A stretch of DNA of 64,000 nucleotides from Ophioderma brevispina (taxonomy: Eukaryota > Echinodermata > Ophiuroidea > Amphilepidida > Ophiodermatidae). Every line of letters begins with the position of its first letter. The first letter of the stretch is position 1. Position numbers and translations under genes: made by a program. The notes under the pieces are model-generated. The model was not told the DNA's origin, ran no database searches, and worked only from the letters and a program-made list of their open reading frames with translations. The stretch spans positions 21,523-85,522 of the forward strand of contig JAMKCH010019794.1 of NCBI GenBank assembly GCA_023653785.1, written 5' to 3'. Below, piece by piece: positions 1 to 12,209 of this stretch.

Positions 1-255
1 TCCATCAGGGCGGGTGCACTGAATGGGTACCTGAGACTTCAAGACACGCCCATGTGCATTTAGCAAAGACTACAGTATTTAATACTGCATCCCTACATGT
101 ACTGATGTTTGAACTCGAAAAGGCAGATCAGTAATTAATCTTTCATGCCCATTAACAGCTTTCAACTCCTTTTCAGACTCAATGATGAGTAAATTGCAAC
201 ATTTACGAATTTTTTTTGTACGGCCTTGATTTTTACATTGTGAGCATGGTTTAAG

Positions 256-358
256 TCAGGGAAACCTCTCGAAATGAGAGATTCGTAGTTACAAAGTCAT
301 CGCCTGCTTCGCCCTCATGGATTCGTAACTACGAATCCACGCTTTCTGAGGTTTCCCT
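256..358. repeat. Short inverted-repeat (MITE-like) element
   Basis: The ends are inverted copies. GGGAAACCTC at 259-268 pairs with GAGGTTTCCC near 348-357, and the inner part ATTCGTAGTTAC pairs with GTAACTACGAAT. The copy is about 100 bp and non-coding. I cannot define a target duplication. A small non-autonomous DNA element is the simplest reading. Confidence 0.55.
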
Positions 359-604
359 TAACATAACATTCCAGTCCCTTTGAAAAGCCATTGAAATCAA
401 ATAGTAATAATGATTTATAGATTGATTGACAACCCAAGAATTTGTGGGCCATAAGGTGTTAAAAACGTATGAAACATCTCTTGAATATACAGAAGGGGTC
501 ACCCAACTTGTCTTAATGAGTAAGGTGTCAATGGAGGGCCGACAAAGCTGCATCTATCGCAAACACCATGCCTGCAATCCCATTTTTATCACAAGTGTTC
601 ATAA

Positions 605-1240
605 TTAAAACTCACCTTTTTTTGAATGTCACCCATTTTCATTAGATTTGCATTTTATGGAACGCAAAACTGCATTTTCATCAAGAAAATGACGCCTATG
701 GTGAGATGAAATTTGCATAGCAATGATTCCTAATACCCCCAAAAACATGGGTTATTGCCATCCAAAATAAGGAGTTATTGGCATAAATCTATCGCACATA
801 TATAATGAAATATCCCTAAAGAAGACATACCCAATGATGGTTTCAATGGTCATTGGAGTATTCCGTGCGACAAAAATCCAGTTATTTCCGACAAATGTCG
901 CTACTGTACAAAACAAAAAAACATCCATGGAGCCTGCCATCTTTAGTCCCTTGCTATATTTACACGCAATACCAAAACTATTTTACACGCCGTACAGTCC
1001 TGACCTTTGTCGAATAATCTGATTTTTCGGCAAGGAATACGCTAATTACCATGAAAACCATCTGGACCCTCTTAATTTATGGGATATTTCATTATATATG
1101 TGCTGATGATTTATACCAATAAATTCATTTACGCATGAACAAAATAATTGAGTTATGATCAAAAAAATCAAAATTTTTGACAATTTTGGTGGCCATTTTG
1201 GAGTTTTTGAATGGGCACCCTGTTTCAAAACCTTTCATTT
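605..1240. repeat. Degenerate inverted-repeat element
   Basis: The inner arms match well. ATATATAATGAAATATCCC at about 798-816 is the reverse complement of GGGATATTTCATTATATAT at about 1081-1099, and the flanking AAATCTATCGCACAT matches ATGTGCTGATGATTT loosely. Outer arms are weaker: GAATGTCACCC near 623 against GGGCACCC near 1214. Small ORFs here show no recognisable domain. I read this as an old foldback or MITE copy. Confidence 0.4.
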
Positions 1241-3290
1241 TTTTTTCTTTTTCTCGAAGTGTGATCAGAGGAATTCAAAGTCATCAAATGAAGCTGTGTT
1301 CGAAGGAATAGTCCACCGCTAATTTTATTTCTACTCTCGATTCAGCTTGCGAATCTTTGGTGTGATTTTATCATTTTTTTTTTTATTTCCCCTCATTCCG
1401 TTGCCCATATGGTTGTAAACTGTATTAATAGTCTTTAATAAATGACATCAAAGCACTTACAACACTTTTTTCATCAAGTGATTTGATAAACTTTGAAACA
1501 GAGAAAATTTAAAAAAAATAAATTCGCAAAAATCGGTGAGGGAATGGGCAAAGCAGCATAATCAGGGCTGTGATCCTTCAGGATTTTTCCTGATTCAGAT
1601 TTTTTAATTTTCAATTTCCGCAACTTTATTTAATTTCAGCGCCGATTCTAGCAGTTTTGGTAAATTTTCCCCTGTTTTCCAGGATTTTTTTTACCAAATT
1701 CAGGATTTTTTCCGCAAACCCCTACTAACCTCAATCACAACCCTTGCATATGGTGTTATTTTTTACTTGGTCTTTCAAAACCTCTATCTATTATTGTACC
1801 GGTCCTGTTACCAACATGTTGTTATAACATTTTATATTCAGCCGCTTAATCTCAGATCTTTGAAAGCATTATCACAGGTGTAATAGTACATAACATACTG
1901 TTCAAATATTATTTCTTGGATCATAAAGTATGCCCCTTGCATCACTTCAATTAGTAACCAACAGAGCAAAAGATTGACTCCTGGTCAGTGCGTATCCACC
2001 CCGGTTGTCCGAGTGGGCAATTTCCCGGTAGGTTGCAACAAATTCCCGAGCACAACAAAAATTTTTCCGGTTCCCGTCGCAGGGCAAAAGAATCAGAAAG
2101 GGGCTGATTTAACATAAGATCCGTGTTTGATTTCCCGATTACCACTCAGAATTTTTTCAGAGGGGGGCACTCTGCCCCTTTGCCCTACCGGCTATCACTG
2201 TCCTTGGTAATGGCAAAGTTTAATTCGCGTGGATGGTAGAATTTAGTTAATGTTTGTTTAAACATATGCACCATGCAGATGTTCCCAAAACACTCGAGAG
2301 GGCACATTTGATTGTTGAGTTGCAAATGTACATGATTCTGACAAAAATTTAACGTATTTATCAACAGTAATGTCACAGATTTTCAAGCATTTTACCATCA
2401 TGAGCATGTCACCCTTGAAGTTAGTTTGGAAAGGAAATGATAGACATGGCCCGTTCCGTTTCAAAGAGTAATGCCAACTTTTTGTCAACATGGGGGGGGT
2501 CATTTTTTCAAACTTAGTGTCAAGCTTGTTATTTGTTTTCTAATGTGGTAAGACTATACATTTTAAGGAAAATAGATAAGCACACCTTAATCTCTCTCCT
2601 TTATTACTTTTTTTAATATTTTTAATTATTTGAATTATGTATTTCTTGTAAAAATGCAAATAGTTTTAATGGAAAAATTAGATAAATGCCAAAAGAAATT
2701 AGACTTGTCTTCATCATAAATGAAAATATGCCCCTTCAGCGATACCCAGCTGAAAATAGGAACATTGATGCTTGAATTTGCACAATTTCTTGACATTTTT
2801 TGCTTCTATCCCCCAAAAACAGGTATTGCATAAAAAAGTTTTATTTAAAATTAAAGAAAAGTTACAGAGCAGAGTGATTTTTTTCATTGAGTTGATAGTT
2901 TAGGCTGCAGCAACCCATGTACCAAATGCAAGCAAATTCACCCAGTCAGTTAGCAGATAATAGCTTCTGTCCAAGTGTGTGACGTGACATGTTGAAACGG
3001 ACTTTGACTTAAAAATCATCTTTTGACATTTATTAAAACAAAAATGATTTTTTTAAGGCTTATATAAAGATGGAAACTATAACTTCCCTAGTGAATGGCT
3101 TTGTTCATCCTCATGCCCTTCCAATATTCCAAAGAAGGTTAGATTTGCCTGGTTGCTTGATTGAAGCTTGAGTGGCCATGCAAATTGAAAATTGTGAACA
3201 GGGCAATTTTTTGAAATTATAAAACTGATCACATCTCAAAGTAAGTTGGTAGTTCCCAAACCCATGGAACAACTAGAAACATACTATAAT
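1241..3290. other. Intergenic DNA without recognisable gene
   Basis: This stretch is AT-rich with scattered homopolymers. ORFs on both strands are short and low-complexity, with no domain or splice pattern I recognise. A local run of CAGGATTTTT-like words lies near 1575-1710. Confidence 0.5.
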
Positions 3291-3645
3291 TTAAGGTGCA
3301 ACGAGAGATTTCACATATCAGGGGTCCCTAAAAAATCGAAAGTACTGATTTTGCTTGATGTAACTGAAAGCTTTCCATCAAAAATATCCCCATCTTAAAA
3401 GCTTAAGCTGGAACAGGGTCTTTGGTACGAAATTGTGAAATTCTAGAGTTCGTATAGGAGGCAAATACGAAATTCAGCCTTTTTTTATATTGAAATATAA
3501 GCAAATCAAGATCGCCTTTTTTCTCTTTTTTATGACATTTCTGTCGCCAAATACAAGGTAGAAATGTATTGAATGTCTAATCTATATGAAATGACTATTA
3601 TGACAAAATATTTGGGTGTGTCAAAATCTCTCGTTGCACCTTTAA
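3291..3645. mobile_element. TTAA-flanked MITE (piggyBac-like ends)
   Basis: TTAA at 3291-3294 and 3642-3645 flank a ~350 bp non-coding segment. Its termini GGTGCAACGAGAGATTT and AAATCTCTCGTTGCACC are inverted repeats. TTAA duplications are characteristic of piggyBac-type transposition. No transposase ORF is present, so the copy is non-autonomous. A second TTAA family with different ends lies at 26157 and 61415. Confidence 0.65.
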
Positions 3646-3650
3646 AGTTG

Positions 3651-5095
3651 CAGACCTCCTCGTTTTTGAGATATGCAACTCGAGTGTGTTGGACGTGACC
3701 AAATGTGTTGGACGTGACTAGTGTGAATGGAAAATTTCATGTTGATGAAGCCAAGTCATTTTTACAGTTGGTTGTCAAAACTTTTAGTACAATTTACTAG
3801 TAGAGTGAAATCACTCTCGGACAGAAAGTAATACAAACATAGAACTTACAACAGGGCTTATATCATATCATAACTGATTAATTCAAGGACCAGTCATATA
3901 ATTTTGTGTGGGCATTATCATGAGGGATTGTCTTTGTAAATGATACAATAAAATATGCCACAGATATCCACCACAGGAGTGTCAGTGTAATTGAATAAAA
4001 TGGTATTCAATGTGAACGAAAAATGTCACGTCCAACACTCAATTTTGATTGTTCCATATAAGTTTTTTGAGCACTCTGCTACACCTTATTTTCACATGGT
4101 AATAAAGTGTCACTAGTTGCCTAAAAGAACTCAAAAGTAAAAATTGACAGGCTCTACATAGCTAATATGGCAGCTGAAAACAAAAGGGCATGTATTTTGG
4201 TTGACGCCATATCAGTCAAATTTTGTGTGGGCCGTCTCCTGAAATACAAGCACAAATAAGTTGGTTTAGGTATGGGAGGTAGGTCTAGTAGAGATCTAAG
4301 TAAAAACACAAAAAGTGACTCTGTATCACCTTCCTGTAAAAATCCTATAGGTTTTAAGTGAAAATTCAAAAAAGTTGGCAATTACTGTGAAACGGGCCAC
4401 ACTTATTTTAAATCTATAGGGTTCAACAATTAACACCTGTGCAATGAGGCATAACAACAAAAACAAAAAAGTGACATTCAGTCTTATTTTAAAATAACAT
4501 AAATAGAATGATTATGATTGTCAGAACCACCATGAATTGTGTTTCCCATGTTTCAGATTAATTATTTACACTTATCAAATAAAGGAACAGAATAAAAACC
4601 AAAAGTTATTTATTCATAATAAGAGTAAACCAAGATGGAGCAAGAGATGGATTTGTGACAGATGGATACATATTAGAAATCATCTGGAGGCCCCTTTCCA
4701 ATAAATAAAAGAGAACACTAAAATATTTACAAATCCCATCCTTGACACATAATGAATACAACTCTAGGTAATAGCCATTATAGCTCCATTTATATGAATA
4801 TAATAGACACAGATGTTGGGAAGATTTGAAATAGAAACAAATGGTGATCATAGGATTCCTACTTGAAGCAACCCTCCGTGTGAGCAGCACAGTCTTGTTT
4901 TATTGCACCATATTACAGGCCACTGCATCATCAGTTTGCAGAACATAATTGTAACAAAAATAATTTAGTACACTCCATACAATTTGCCAGATCTCAAAAT
5001 TAATTATTTTGATTCCTGCTCAATTATGAGCCAGATTTAATATTCTATACAATACTACATGTAGAGGGGAAATGAGCAAACTATTTTTCCCAAGG
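3651..5095. other. Intergenic DNA without recognisable gene
   Basis: AT-rich DNA. The ORFs (for example on the minus strand at 4154-4381 and 4606-4890) have no recognisable domain and no supporting splice or composition signal. GGACGTGAC words recur near 3690-3720 and its complement near 4025. I see nothing else. Confidence 0.5.
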
Positions 5096-5099
5096 TAAT

Positions 5100-5151
5100 G
5101 GCTACAGGCCTATCACACCCAAACCCGGGCAGGGGTGGTAGGCCCGTAGCC
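5100..5151. repeat. Compact GC-rich hairpin
   Basis: GGCTAC, GGCCTA and TCACACCC are followed, after a short CCCGGG-containing loop, by GGGGTGG, TAGGCCC and GTAGCC. Together they form a nearly continuous stem of about 20 bp. It is the most GC-rich structured segment in the neighbourhood. It could be a MITE core or a structured RNA; nothing decides between them. Confidence 0.4.
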
Positions 5152-5159
5152 GTACAAGG

Positions 5160-6560
5160 AAAAAACAGTGTGCCCCATTTCCCAATATAAGCCATGTCGT
5201 ATTTGTTTTATACACCGCACTGTGACTCTGGGGACGAGGGTGTAGGGAAAACGTCTCTAAATTATTCCCAAGGAAAAGCACTTGTAATCAGAATCAGCCA
5301 ATGACATAGCATGTATGTTCATGAATTATTCATGAGGTGTAATTTAAAACTTGCAATCGTTATAGAACCAAACAATGTTTGCTGTTCCAGGCTCTCAGCA
5401 TATAGCTACCACAGCAAAATGATACTGAACACACAGGCGTATCCACCATACTGGTTTTTTTTTGCTTTTCAAGGGGACCGGGGGAGGGGGTCAAAAGGAC
5501 CTTAATAGCTGAAAATGGCTGATTTGCATGTTTGGCTTGGTTGAATTCACATGGGCAATGCCATGAAAATGACGATCTGGGAATAGATGGAAGTCTTCAG
5601 AATTGTTTCATCGTCATTCTCATTGTCCTTCCAACGCAGCCCACGTCAAAAACCACATCTTCTACGATTGTTGAGCAGACTGTACTCTTTTGGCCTGTAT
5701 AGAAATCACACAACACAAACAAAATCATTATACAAATGTGTTTCACTGAGCAGGAGCATATAGCCAGCAGGTGTTGCCAAGAGCACAAAGTCCTTTAGGG
5801 GACAAACAATGTTCCATCACAGCAAAAATATCCTGTTGCCGGGCAAGAGTCCAAAAAAGGGATGATTTTTTCCCGTCAAATCGTTTCGGAGGGATGCAAT
5901 CTTCCCCGTCTCCCCATATGGCATTGCCACGGCGCTGAAGCAGAGGGTATTTTGAACACAACTCCAATAAGATGCAAAATTGCATTTGGTGATATTATTT
6001 TAATAGATTTGTAGAACAGATCCTAAGCTAAATCCTCACATTTATTCATCCCAATTTGAGCACCCTAATGGAGATATTGTCAATGAACACAAGGAATAAA
6101 ATCCCCACTCGGGCCACTTTCCTGAAGGTTCAAAGAAACTAAGGTAGAAGGTGTGCGCATCTTTTGGGATTAACCTGTTTGCAAACAAAAGAATTGTAGA
6201 GATCAGATTATCGTGCACTGAACTGAATAATAATATTTTTCAAACAGTGAAAGCTGCAGAAATTATGCTGTGGGGGAATTGAGGGGACTCACTATCAGCA
6301 GGACAATATAATCATGAATCCTGTAACTTTCAGGGAATCTAAGGGGACAGCCACAAGTTCATGAGCTGTTCCAGCTCATGAAAGCTGGAACATTCTAACA
6401 AAAGGATAACTTCCAGTTGAGATGAACTTTAAGATGTGGAAAAAATCTGGTTGTGATTTTTGAGGACAGTTGTATACTCTAATTATATCGGTTATATCTT
6501 GTCATCTGATGGTTAAATGAAAGTCACTGGAATGGTTATAGGTTCACTATTTTCGGTGAT
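5160..6560. other. Intergenic DNA without recognisable gene
   Basis: The ORFs at 5597-5985 on the minus strand show no recognisable domain. A small palindrome (CATGAGCTGTTCCAGCTCATG) lies near 6359-6379. No other feature can be supported. Confidence 0.5.
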
Positions 6561-6569
6561 TTTTGGTTT

Positions 6570-6700
6570 ATTTAGTACCTTTACGACGGGTATAGTAACT
6601 TCTGCCCGGTTTATAGTAATTTTGGGACGGTTGTATTATAGTATATTTGGGACCGGTTAGAGTAACTCTTTGTACCGGTATTAGTAATTTTCTTCACTAG
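6570..6700. repeat. Degenerate minisatellite
   Basis: About six diverged units of roughly 20-25 bp are built around TAGTAATTTTGGGACCGGT (variants TAGTAACTTCTGCCCGGTT, TATATTTGGGACCGGTTAG). The unit is non-coding. Confidence 0.5.
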
Positions 6701-6782
6701 CGTAGTCTCGTTACGCAGCAGAAAGGAATCTATATATCTATGAGGTTATATAAAACAAATATTAAAACGCCCTTATTCGGGC

Positions 6783-6877
6783 CAAGTCAATCTATTGACC
6801 TCTCGGTGATCCGAGAACTCAGCCTCCGCTTCGGGAAAATGTACGGCATCGAGATACCTGGGTCAATAGATTTGACT
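6783..6877. repeat. Short inverted-repeat element
   Basis: AAGTCAATCTATTGACC at the left matches the reverse complement of GGGTCAATAGATTTGACT at the right, about 95 bp apart. This is a typical small MITE layout. The ORFs that cross it on both strands are by-products of the palindrome. Confidence 0.5.
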
Positions 6878-7606
6878 ATATGTTCCTCATGGACAGTCAA
6901 TATTTGTAATATACATGTCAGTTTTAGATACACAGGCCAACTCGTATTAAGCAATGGGTTAAAATATGCCACGCGAATGTCGCGATCAAATAAAATGCGA
7001 TAATAAATGTAACTACAACACCGTCACCCATCGCAACCCCGAAACACCCACCCCTCCTAAACCACTCCGCAACACAACCCACCCCTCCCTATGATTAGTA
7101 TGTATGTAGTGAAGGAATTTTGCCTATCCGACGTATCGTCAGTGATACAGCAATTATGCATAATTTAAGTAGTCATTGCTACATAAGCGCATATATATAC
7201 ATAATTTCAAAAAACTTAAAAAAAAAAATGTGCCCCATTATAGGCTTTCATGCAGCAAGGACTTTTGAGTATATGATGACCATTTCACAAATATAGCAAT
7301 TACGCTGTTTTGATATTAATTAGTAATTGCATATCAATTTGTCCAAAATACGCCCCAAAATCTAATCAGGTTGGAACTCTTTGGCCCGCTTCCTTCCACC
7401 AAGTTAATCATATACGCCCGTATGGACTCAGAAACTTTTACACAGGCCTTGCAGGGAAAATGGTCGTAAATTAGCACATTAGATTACTTCATTAAGCATA
7501 TTTTGCCAGAATTATAAGTTACTAAAAATATAAAAATGTTTTTTAATTTTTTAAAATCCCAACATCGAAAACAAATCCCTTGCTAGTATAAGTATGGTTA
7601 AGACCC

Positions 7607-8040
7607 GGGGGGCACTTGTATCAAAGGTGGATTTGATGCGTGAAACAAGAAACGCGTTGTTAAAAAAGGGTGTCTTTTCCAACAGGTGATGTACGCGCGT
7701 TAAAAACGGTAGGGTGTCAAAAACAGTTAAAAATGGAAAAAAGGGTTAGTATTATGTTTTTCTTTTAACCTGAAATTGGCATGTTATATCTCATTGGTAG
7801 GGATCAAAATCATCAAAAATATTGTATCGGAACTTGGGAAGGAAGTAAAGCAAAACAATAAAGGGTATATACGAGTCAATGCAATGCTTACTTGTTGAGG
7901 GTAGCATAAACAGATACAAACTTGTTGAGGGTATGTTTTAGGTGGTTTGTAGTCGGTTAAATATATGTTTAGGGTGCAGTGGAAAGTCCTGTTCCACGCA
8001 TCATATCCACACCTTTGGAATACAAGGCCCCCCCCCCCTG
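7607..8040. mobile_element. MITE-like element with ~45 bp terminal inverted repeats
   Basis: The left end, GGGGGGCACTTGTAT then AAAGGTGGATTTGATGCGTG, is inverted at the right as CACGCATCATATCCACACCTTT then ATACAAGGCCCCCC. The interior has repeated AAAAGGGT and TTGTTGAGGGTA motifs. A related, poorly bounded piece with GTTAAAAAAGGGTAT lies near 10135-10500. Confidence 0.6.
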
Positions 8041-8044
8041 GAGA

Positions 8045-10880
8045 AGAGAGTTATAAATACAGTGGTCAGTGGGAGCCACAAGAGTAGGACATATAGTATA
8101 CTATACCCATAGAAGGAATACACTAGACAATATCCCCTTTCTGGCTAAACCAGGGGATAAAAAATGAAGTGACATTCAGATATACCACGGCCTGAAGTTA
8201 TGGGCTACGTACGGGTCGAATCGGCTTATTTGAAGTTGGGGCTATTTTATTAATAAAATAATAACACTAATAATACTATTTAGTTAATGAAATACAAAAG
8301 ACAACTAAACAGTAACTCGTGAAAGAAAAATGGGCTCCCAGCACAAACACTTCATCAGCGAATTCTCTCCATTGAACAACATAAAACATGCAAATAGAGT
8401 GGGCATTAATAAATAAAACTGAGATACAATAGAAGACAGTCAATGCTGGGAATCCGGGGGGGTGGATCGTAGGGAAACGGGGATACGGGGATTGGCGGCC
8501 GAAAAGGGTTGCATTTTTAGCGATGGGGCATATGAGGGTAACTTTTTCTCACAAGATTGGCATTATAAGCTTGCATTTCTTTGCAAGTGTATTTTCCAGT
8601 GGTCAAATCAGGATGGAGAAGGCATGCAAACCTTGAGTGTGAAAATAGTGCTTTAGAATGGTCAAAATACTAGGCTTCTGGGGCTTCACCCCAAAAACCC
8701 ACCAAGAAGGTATAAGGATGGGTAGTAAATCTGTACTTTTTGGTTAGTTTTGGGGTGGTTGGGGTGGTGGTGGTGGGTAAGGTAGGTTAAAACACCGACC
8801 ACAAATCCCTACCCAAAACCCAACGTGAGAACCCTCCGGGGCTGGAATGACCTGTAGAAAAATACTGCTGGTACGTTAGTGGAGGGGCCTATGTGTCTCT
8901 AGAGGAGTGATTTAGGGAAGTTCAGTTAATGTTGGCAACCATGATAAATGTATTCTACTGGGTCTGACTATTCAGAAAGAAAAACGTGCTGTGCCATTTT
9001 TTCCGGTGATCTTTAGTGACCCTGACCGGGTTCAAAAGGTCACATGGTCATAAATTCGTCCAAAAGTATATCGACATTGGATAAAAATGTGGCAAATTTC
9101 AAAGGAAGCTTGTATATGAGATTTATGTGGTACGCGGCTTTCGTTTTCTTGTTTTATGCAAATAATCTAATTAGGGACAATAATATGCATACACTTGCCT
9201 TATTCAGACCCCAGTCGGGTTGGTTCCTGTCCAAAGACAGAGTTTAGGCCCAGTTTGCACAATGTATATGAACCCGATCCACAACACCATTATGACCTTG
9301 CCTATAATGGCCCATGGCTAAGGAAACCTGTTTCATGAAACTGTACAAGAGGAAAATGGTGATGTAGTCATCCCTCGTCGTTACCAAGCCTTTTTTTTTT
9401 GTAACAAGGTTGTATCGGGGGGGTACAACCCCCTCGAGAATTCGTTATAAAAGAAACCGATGTTATGATTTTGATACCAGAGGATAGGTTGGTCCACTCT
9501 TTCCATTGATACCAAATTAAGTACCAAAATACCTAGTATGGCGTCACAATGACGCCATAAAGTCATTATACCGACAAAATTGGCATTTTCCATAGAAAAT
9601 AGGGGAAAACTCCAAGTTTGCGCTAAAAAATCGTAGGAACATCGAATTTTCATTGCGGTTTTCAGCTCTAATGATGGGAATTGACTAGTTGACATAAACA
9701 TTAGAGTTTTAGAGCATTACTGTGCATAATATTTTCAAAAAATGTAACCATAAAATATCTGTAAGTGGCAACCCCCCTACCCTAGACTTTGAAGGCATCC
9801 CTAACCCCGGTTGAAGTGCTACCTGCACAGGTTTTTTTCACTAAATGACCAGAAAGGATGAGAGAACGATTACCCAATAAGATTTTACGAAAAGCTTTGC
9901 ATGTTTAGCGCACCGGAGTAAAGTTCACTGGGGGGAGTTGGTAACCACCCCACCCCCTTGGGAAGAGAGGATTAAACCAAATCTATGGAATTAATTGTTG
10001 TTATAACCGTGTGAAATAACCACGGATTTAGCACTACAGGGACAAAAGTTAGTGTTACAGTTATCTTTTCAGTCTCAGCCACATGCGTGATTTTTTTTAT
10101 TATTACCTCCATCAAGGGCTGGGTGGGGGGTGGTCACTGTTCTTTGATAGGGGGATATCATGTGCGACCAAAGACACATACGTTAAAAAAGGGTATATTT
10201 TCAAGATTGTGCATGATAACATGCGTAAAAAGGGTTAGTAAAACCATGAAATCTTGAAAAAAGATTACTTTCAACTGGAACCAGATTTGAAACTACATTA
10301 GGGTACGATTGGAAATTTCGGAGTTTTTGTATCGTATTCGGCATCAATGTGTGTAAATGATCTATTCCGGATAGGCCTACAAAGACACGAATTTCTAATT
10401 GACGAGGGGTCAAATTTGCCAATACTTATTAATTATAAGGGGTAGGATATTACATACCATACTTGTTAGGGGTGCCCCTTAGACCAATCAAATTACTTGT
10501 ACTGGTTTACGGGGTACTTTTTTAAACTCGCTGGTTGTGGGGTGCGGGACTTGGAAACATGTGGACTTTTTGGTTGAAAGGCAGACTCACCCCCCTAAAA
10601 ATGGCCCTTTTTGAACATCTCCTCACTAAAAGGGATTTCTTGTCAAACTTCTATACACTTTGGACCATGTTTATGGACAAAATCAACAAAAAGGTGGACC
10701 TTTTACCCATTTGTGTGGGATTTGTGGTGTGTGTGTGTGGGGGGGGGGGGTTGCGTGTGTGACCTGCTGCTGATCTCAGGATATTCCCCATCTCCATCAT
10801 GCCAGTGCCAAGTTCATGAACAAAACTCATACTAAGCTTAGGCATGAGTTTTTTTGTTCTGTAACCCAATTAGATCATTA
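8045..10880. other. Intergenic DNA without recognisable gene
   Basis: Low-complexity G/T-rich tracts lie at 8740-8785 and 10725-10755 (GT and G runs). A 106-codon minus ORF at 9381-9701 has no recognisable domain. A segment at 10135-10500 resembles the interior of the 7607-8040 MITE. No gene can be supported. Confidence 0.45.
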
Positions 10881-10884
10881 CTTA

Positions 10885-12208
10885 GGAGGTTGGGCTTTTA
10901 AAACCAGAAAGCGGTTAAAACCAGGTTAAAACGGGCAAAGTGGTTTTAAAACCGGTCAAAACCTGGTGCAAAACTAATTTCATAATCACAGTCGAATAAA
11001 TTATTGTCTTGACGAGGGTTAGAAAAACATATTGACTTATTGATGAGTCTGGATGAGATAAATATCATTTTAAAGAAATTCAATAGCTATTGAAGAAAAA
11101 AAAGCAAATATTGTTAATCATGAAACTGCAAAAAATTAATGTAAATGATAATGGACCAATGTGTGGTCATGGACTGGGTTGGAAATGGAGTTAAATTGGA
11201 TGTGTGTGGGGTCCAGAAAGGTGCTGAGGTAAGGATGAGATGAGGTAAAATATGTTTTGACCAATGGCATGCATTTGTACGTTTTGACCAGGTTTTGACC
11301 ATGAGGTTTTGACCATGCATACATTTATAGTAGGTTTGACACCTAAATTGACATTGTATGCATGTGTACTAGTATTCGACCCACGCAGAAGTTGTAGGGT
11401 ATGTTTGACATGGTTGACAATGCATGCATTTGTACTGTTGACCAGCCATGTCTTTGCACTGTTTGACTGGTTTTGACCATCCATGCATATTGAACTGTTG
11501 ACCTAGTTGTGACCTTGTGGATTCATTGACCATGTTTGCATTCTATTTGTTAATCATGTTTTTGTTGTTGTTGGTTTTGGGACAAGCATAACACCTATTT
11601 CGTTTTTTGACATGGTGTTGACTATACATGCACGTAGGACTAATAAAAGGATGCTCAGGACCCCGACAATAAGCCTGTTTTGGACCCAATGGTGTATGCA
11701 TATATTTTTGAACTGTTTTAGGTCATGCGGGTAAAATCTAAAAAGTACCATATCAACTATCATTATTTAAAATTTTCTTGAAATTAAACTACCAAAATGG
11801 AAATCAATGACCATTTTGTTCTCAGTAGGCTTAAATTATGTACAAATAGATTTTGACCAGTGTCTACTTTACTTTGAACCACTTATGGGCAGTTACCTTC
11901 AGAATTCGACCCTTAAACTTACACCATGCCTAGAGTACAAAGATAGAGAAAGAAAGAGGGGGGCGCAAACAGACAAAGGGTTCCCCCGCCCTACTGATTG
12001 TTTTTGTAATGTAATTAAAGTTTTGGACAGAGAGAAAGAAGAAAGAAAGTAAATCGAAACCTTTTGTGCATATTTATGTACAAATGAATTATGTACAAAG
12101 GTTCCTTGACCAGTTTTAACCACTTTGGCGGTCAAAACTCCCGGTTAAAATCAGGTGGTCAACCGGTTTTAACCGCCCGGTTTAAAACGCCCCGTTTTAA
12201 CCGATCAA
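10885..12208. mobile_element. 1.3 kb element with AAAACC-rich inverted ends
   Basis: The left end is a cluster of GGTTAAAACCAGG, GGTTTTAAAACCGG and CAAAACCTGG. The right end carries the inverted set CCGGTTTTAACCGCCC, CGTTTTAACCGATCAACC and GACCAGTTTTAACC. No transposase is visible. The central part is the TGACC-rich repeat listed separately. I infer a foldback or non-autonomous TIR element; the exact boundaries are uncertain. Confidence 0.5.
11265..11545. repeat. Degenerate TTTTGACC / CATGCATTTGTACT tandem repeat
   Basis: At least six diverged units repeat the pattern TTTTGACCATGCATGCATTTG with variable spacing of about 40-60 bp. The several overlapping ORFs of 60-97 codons on the minus strand come from this repeat and show no domain. 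Confidence 0.55.
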
Positions 12209-12209
12209 C

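Noticed and set aside
11041..11075. Hammerhead-like TTGATGAGTCTGGATGAGA
   Set aside because: No stem II pairing and no GAAA box follow.
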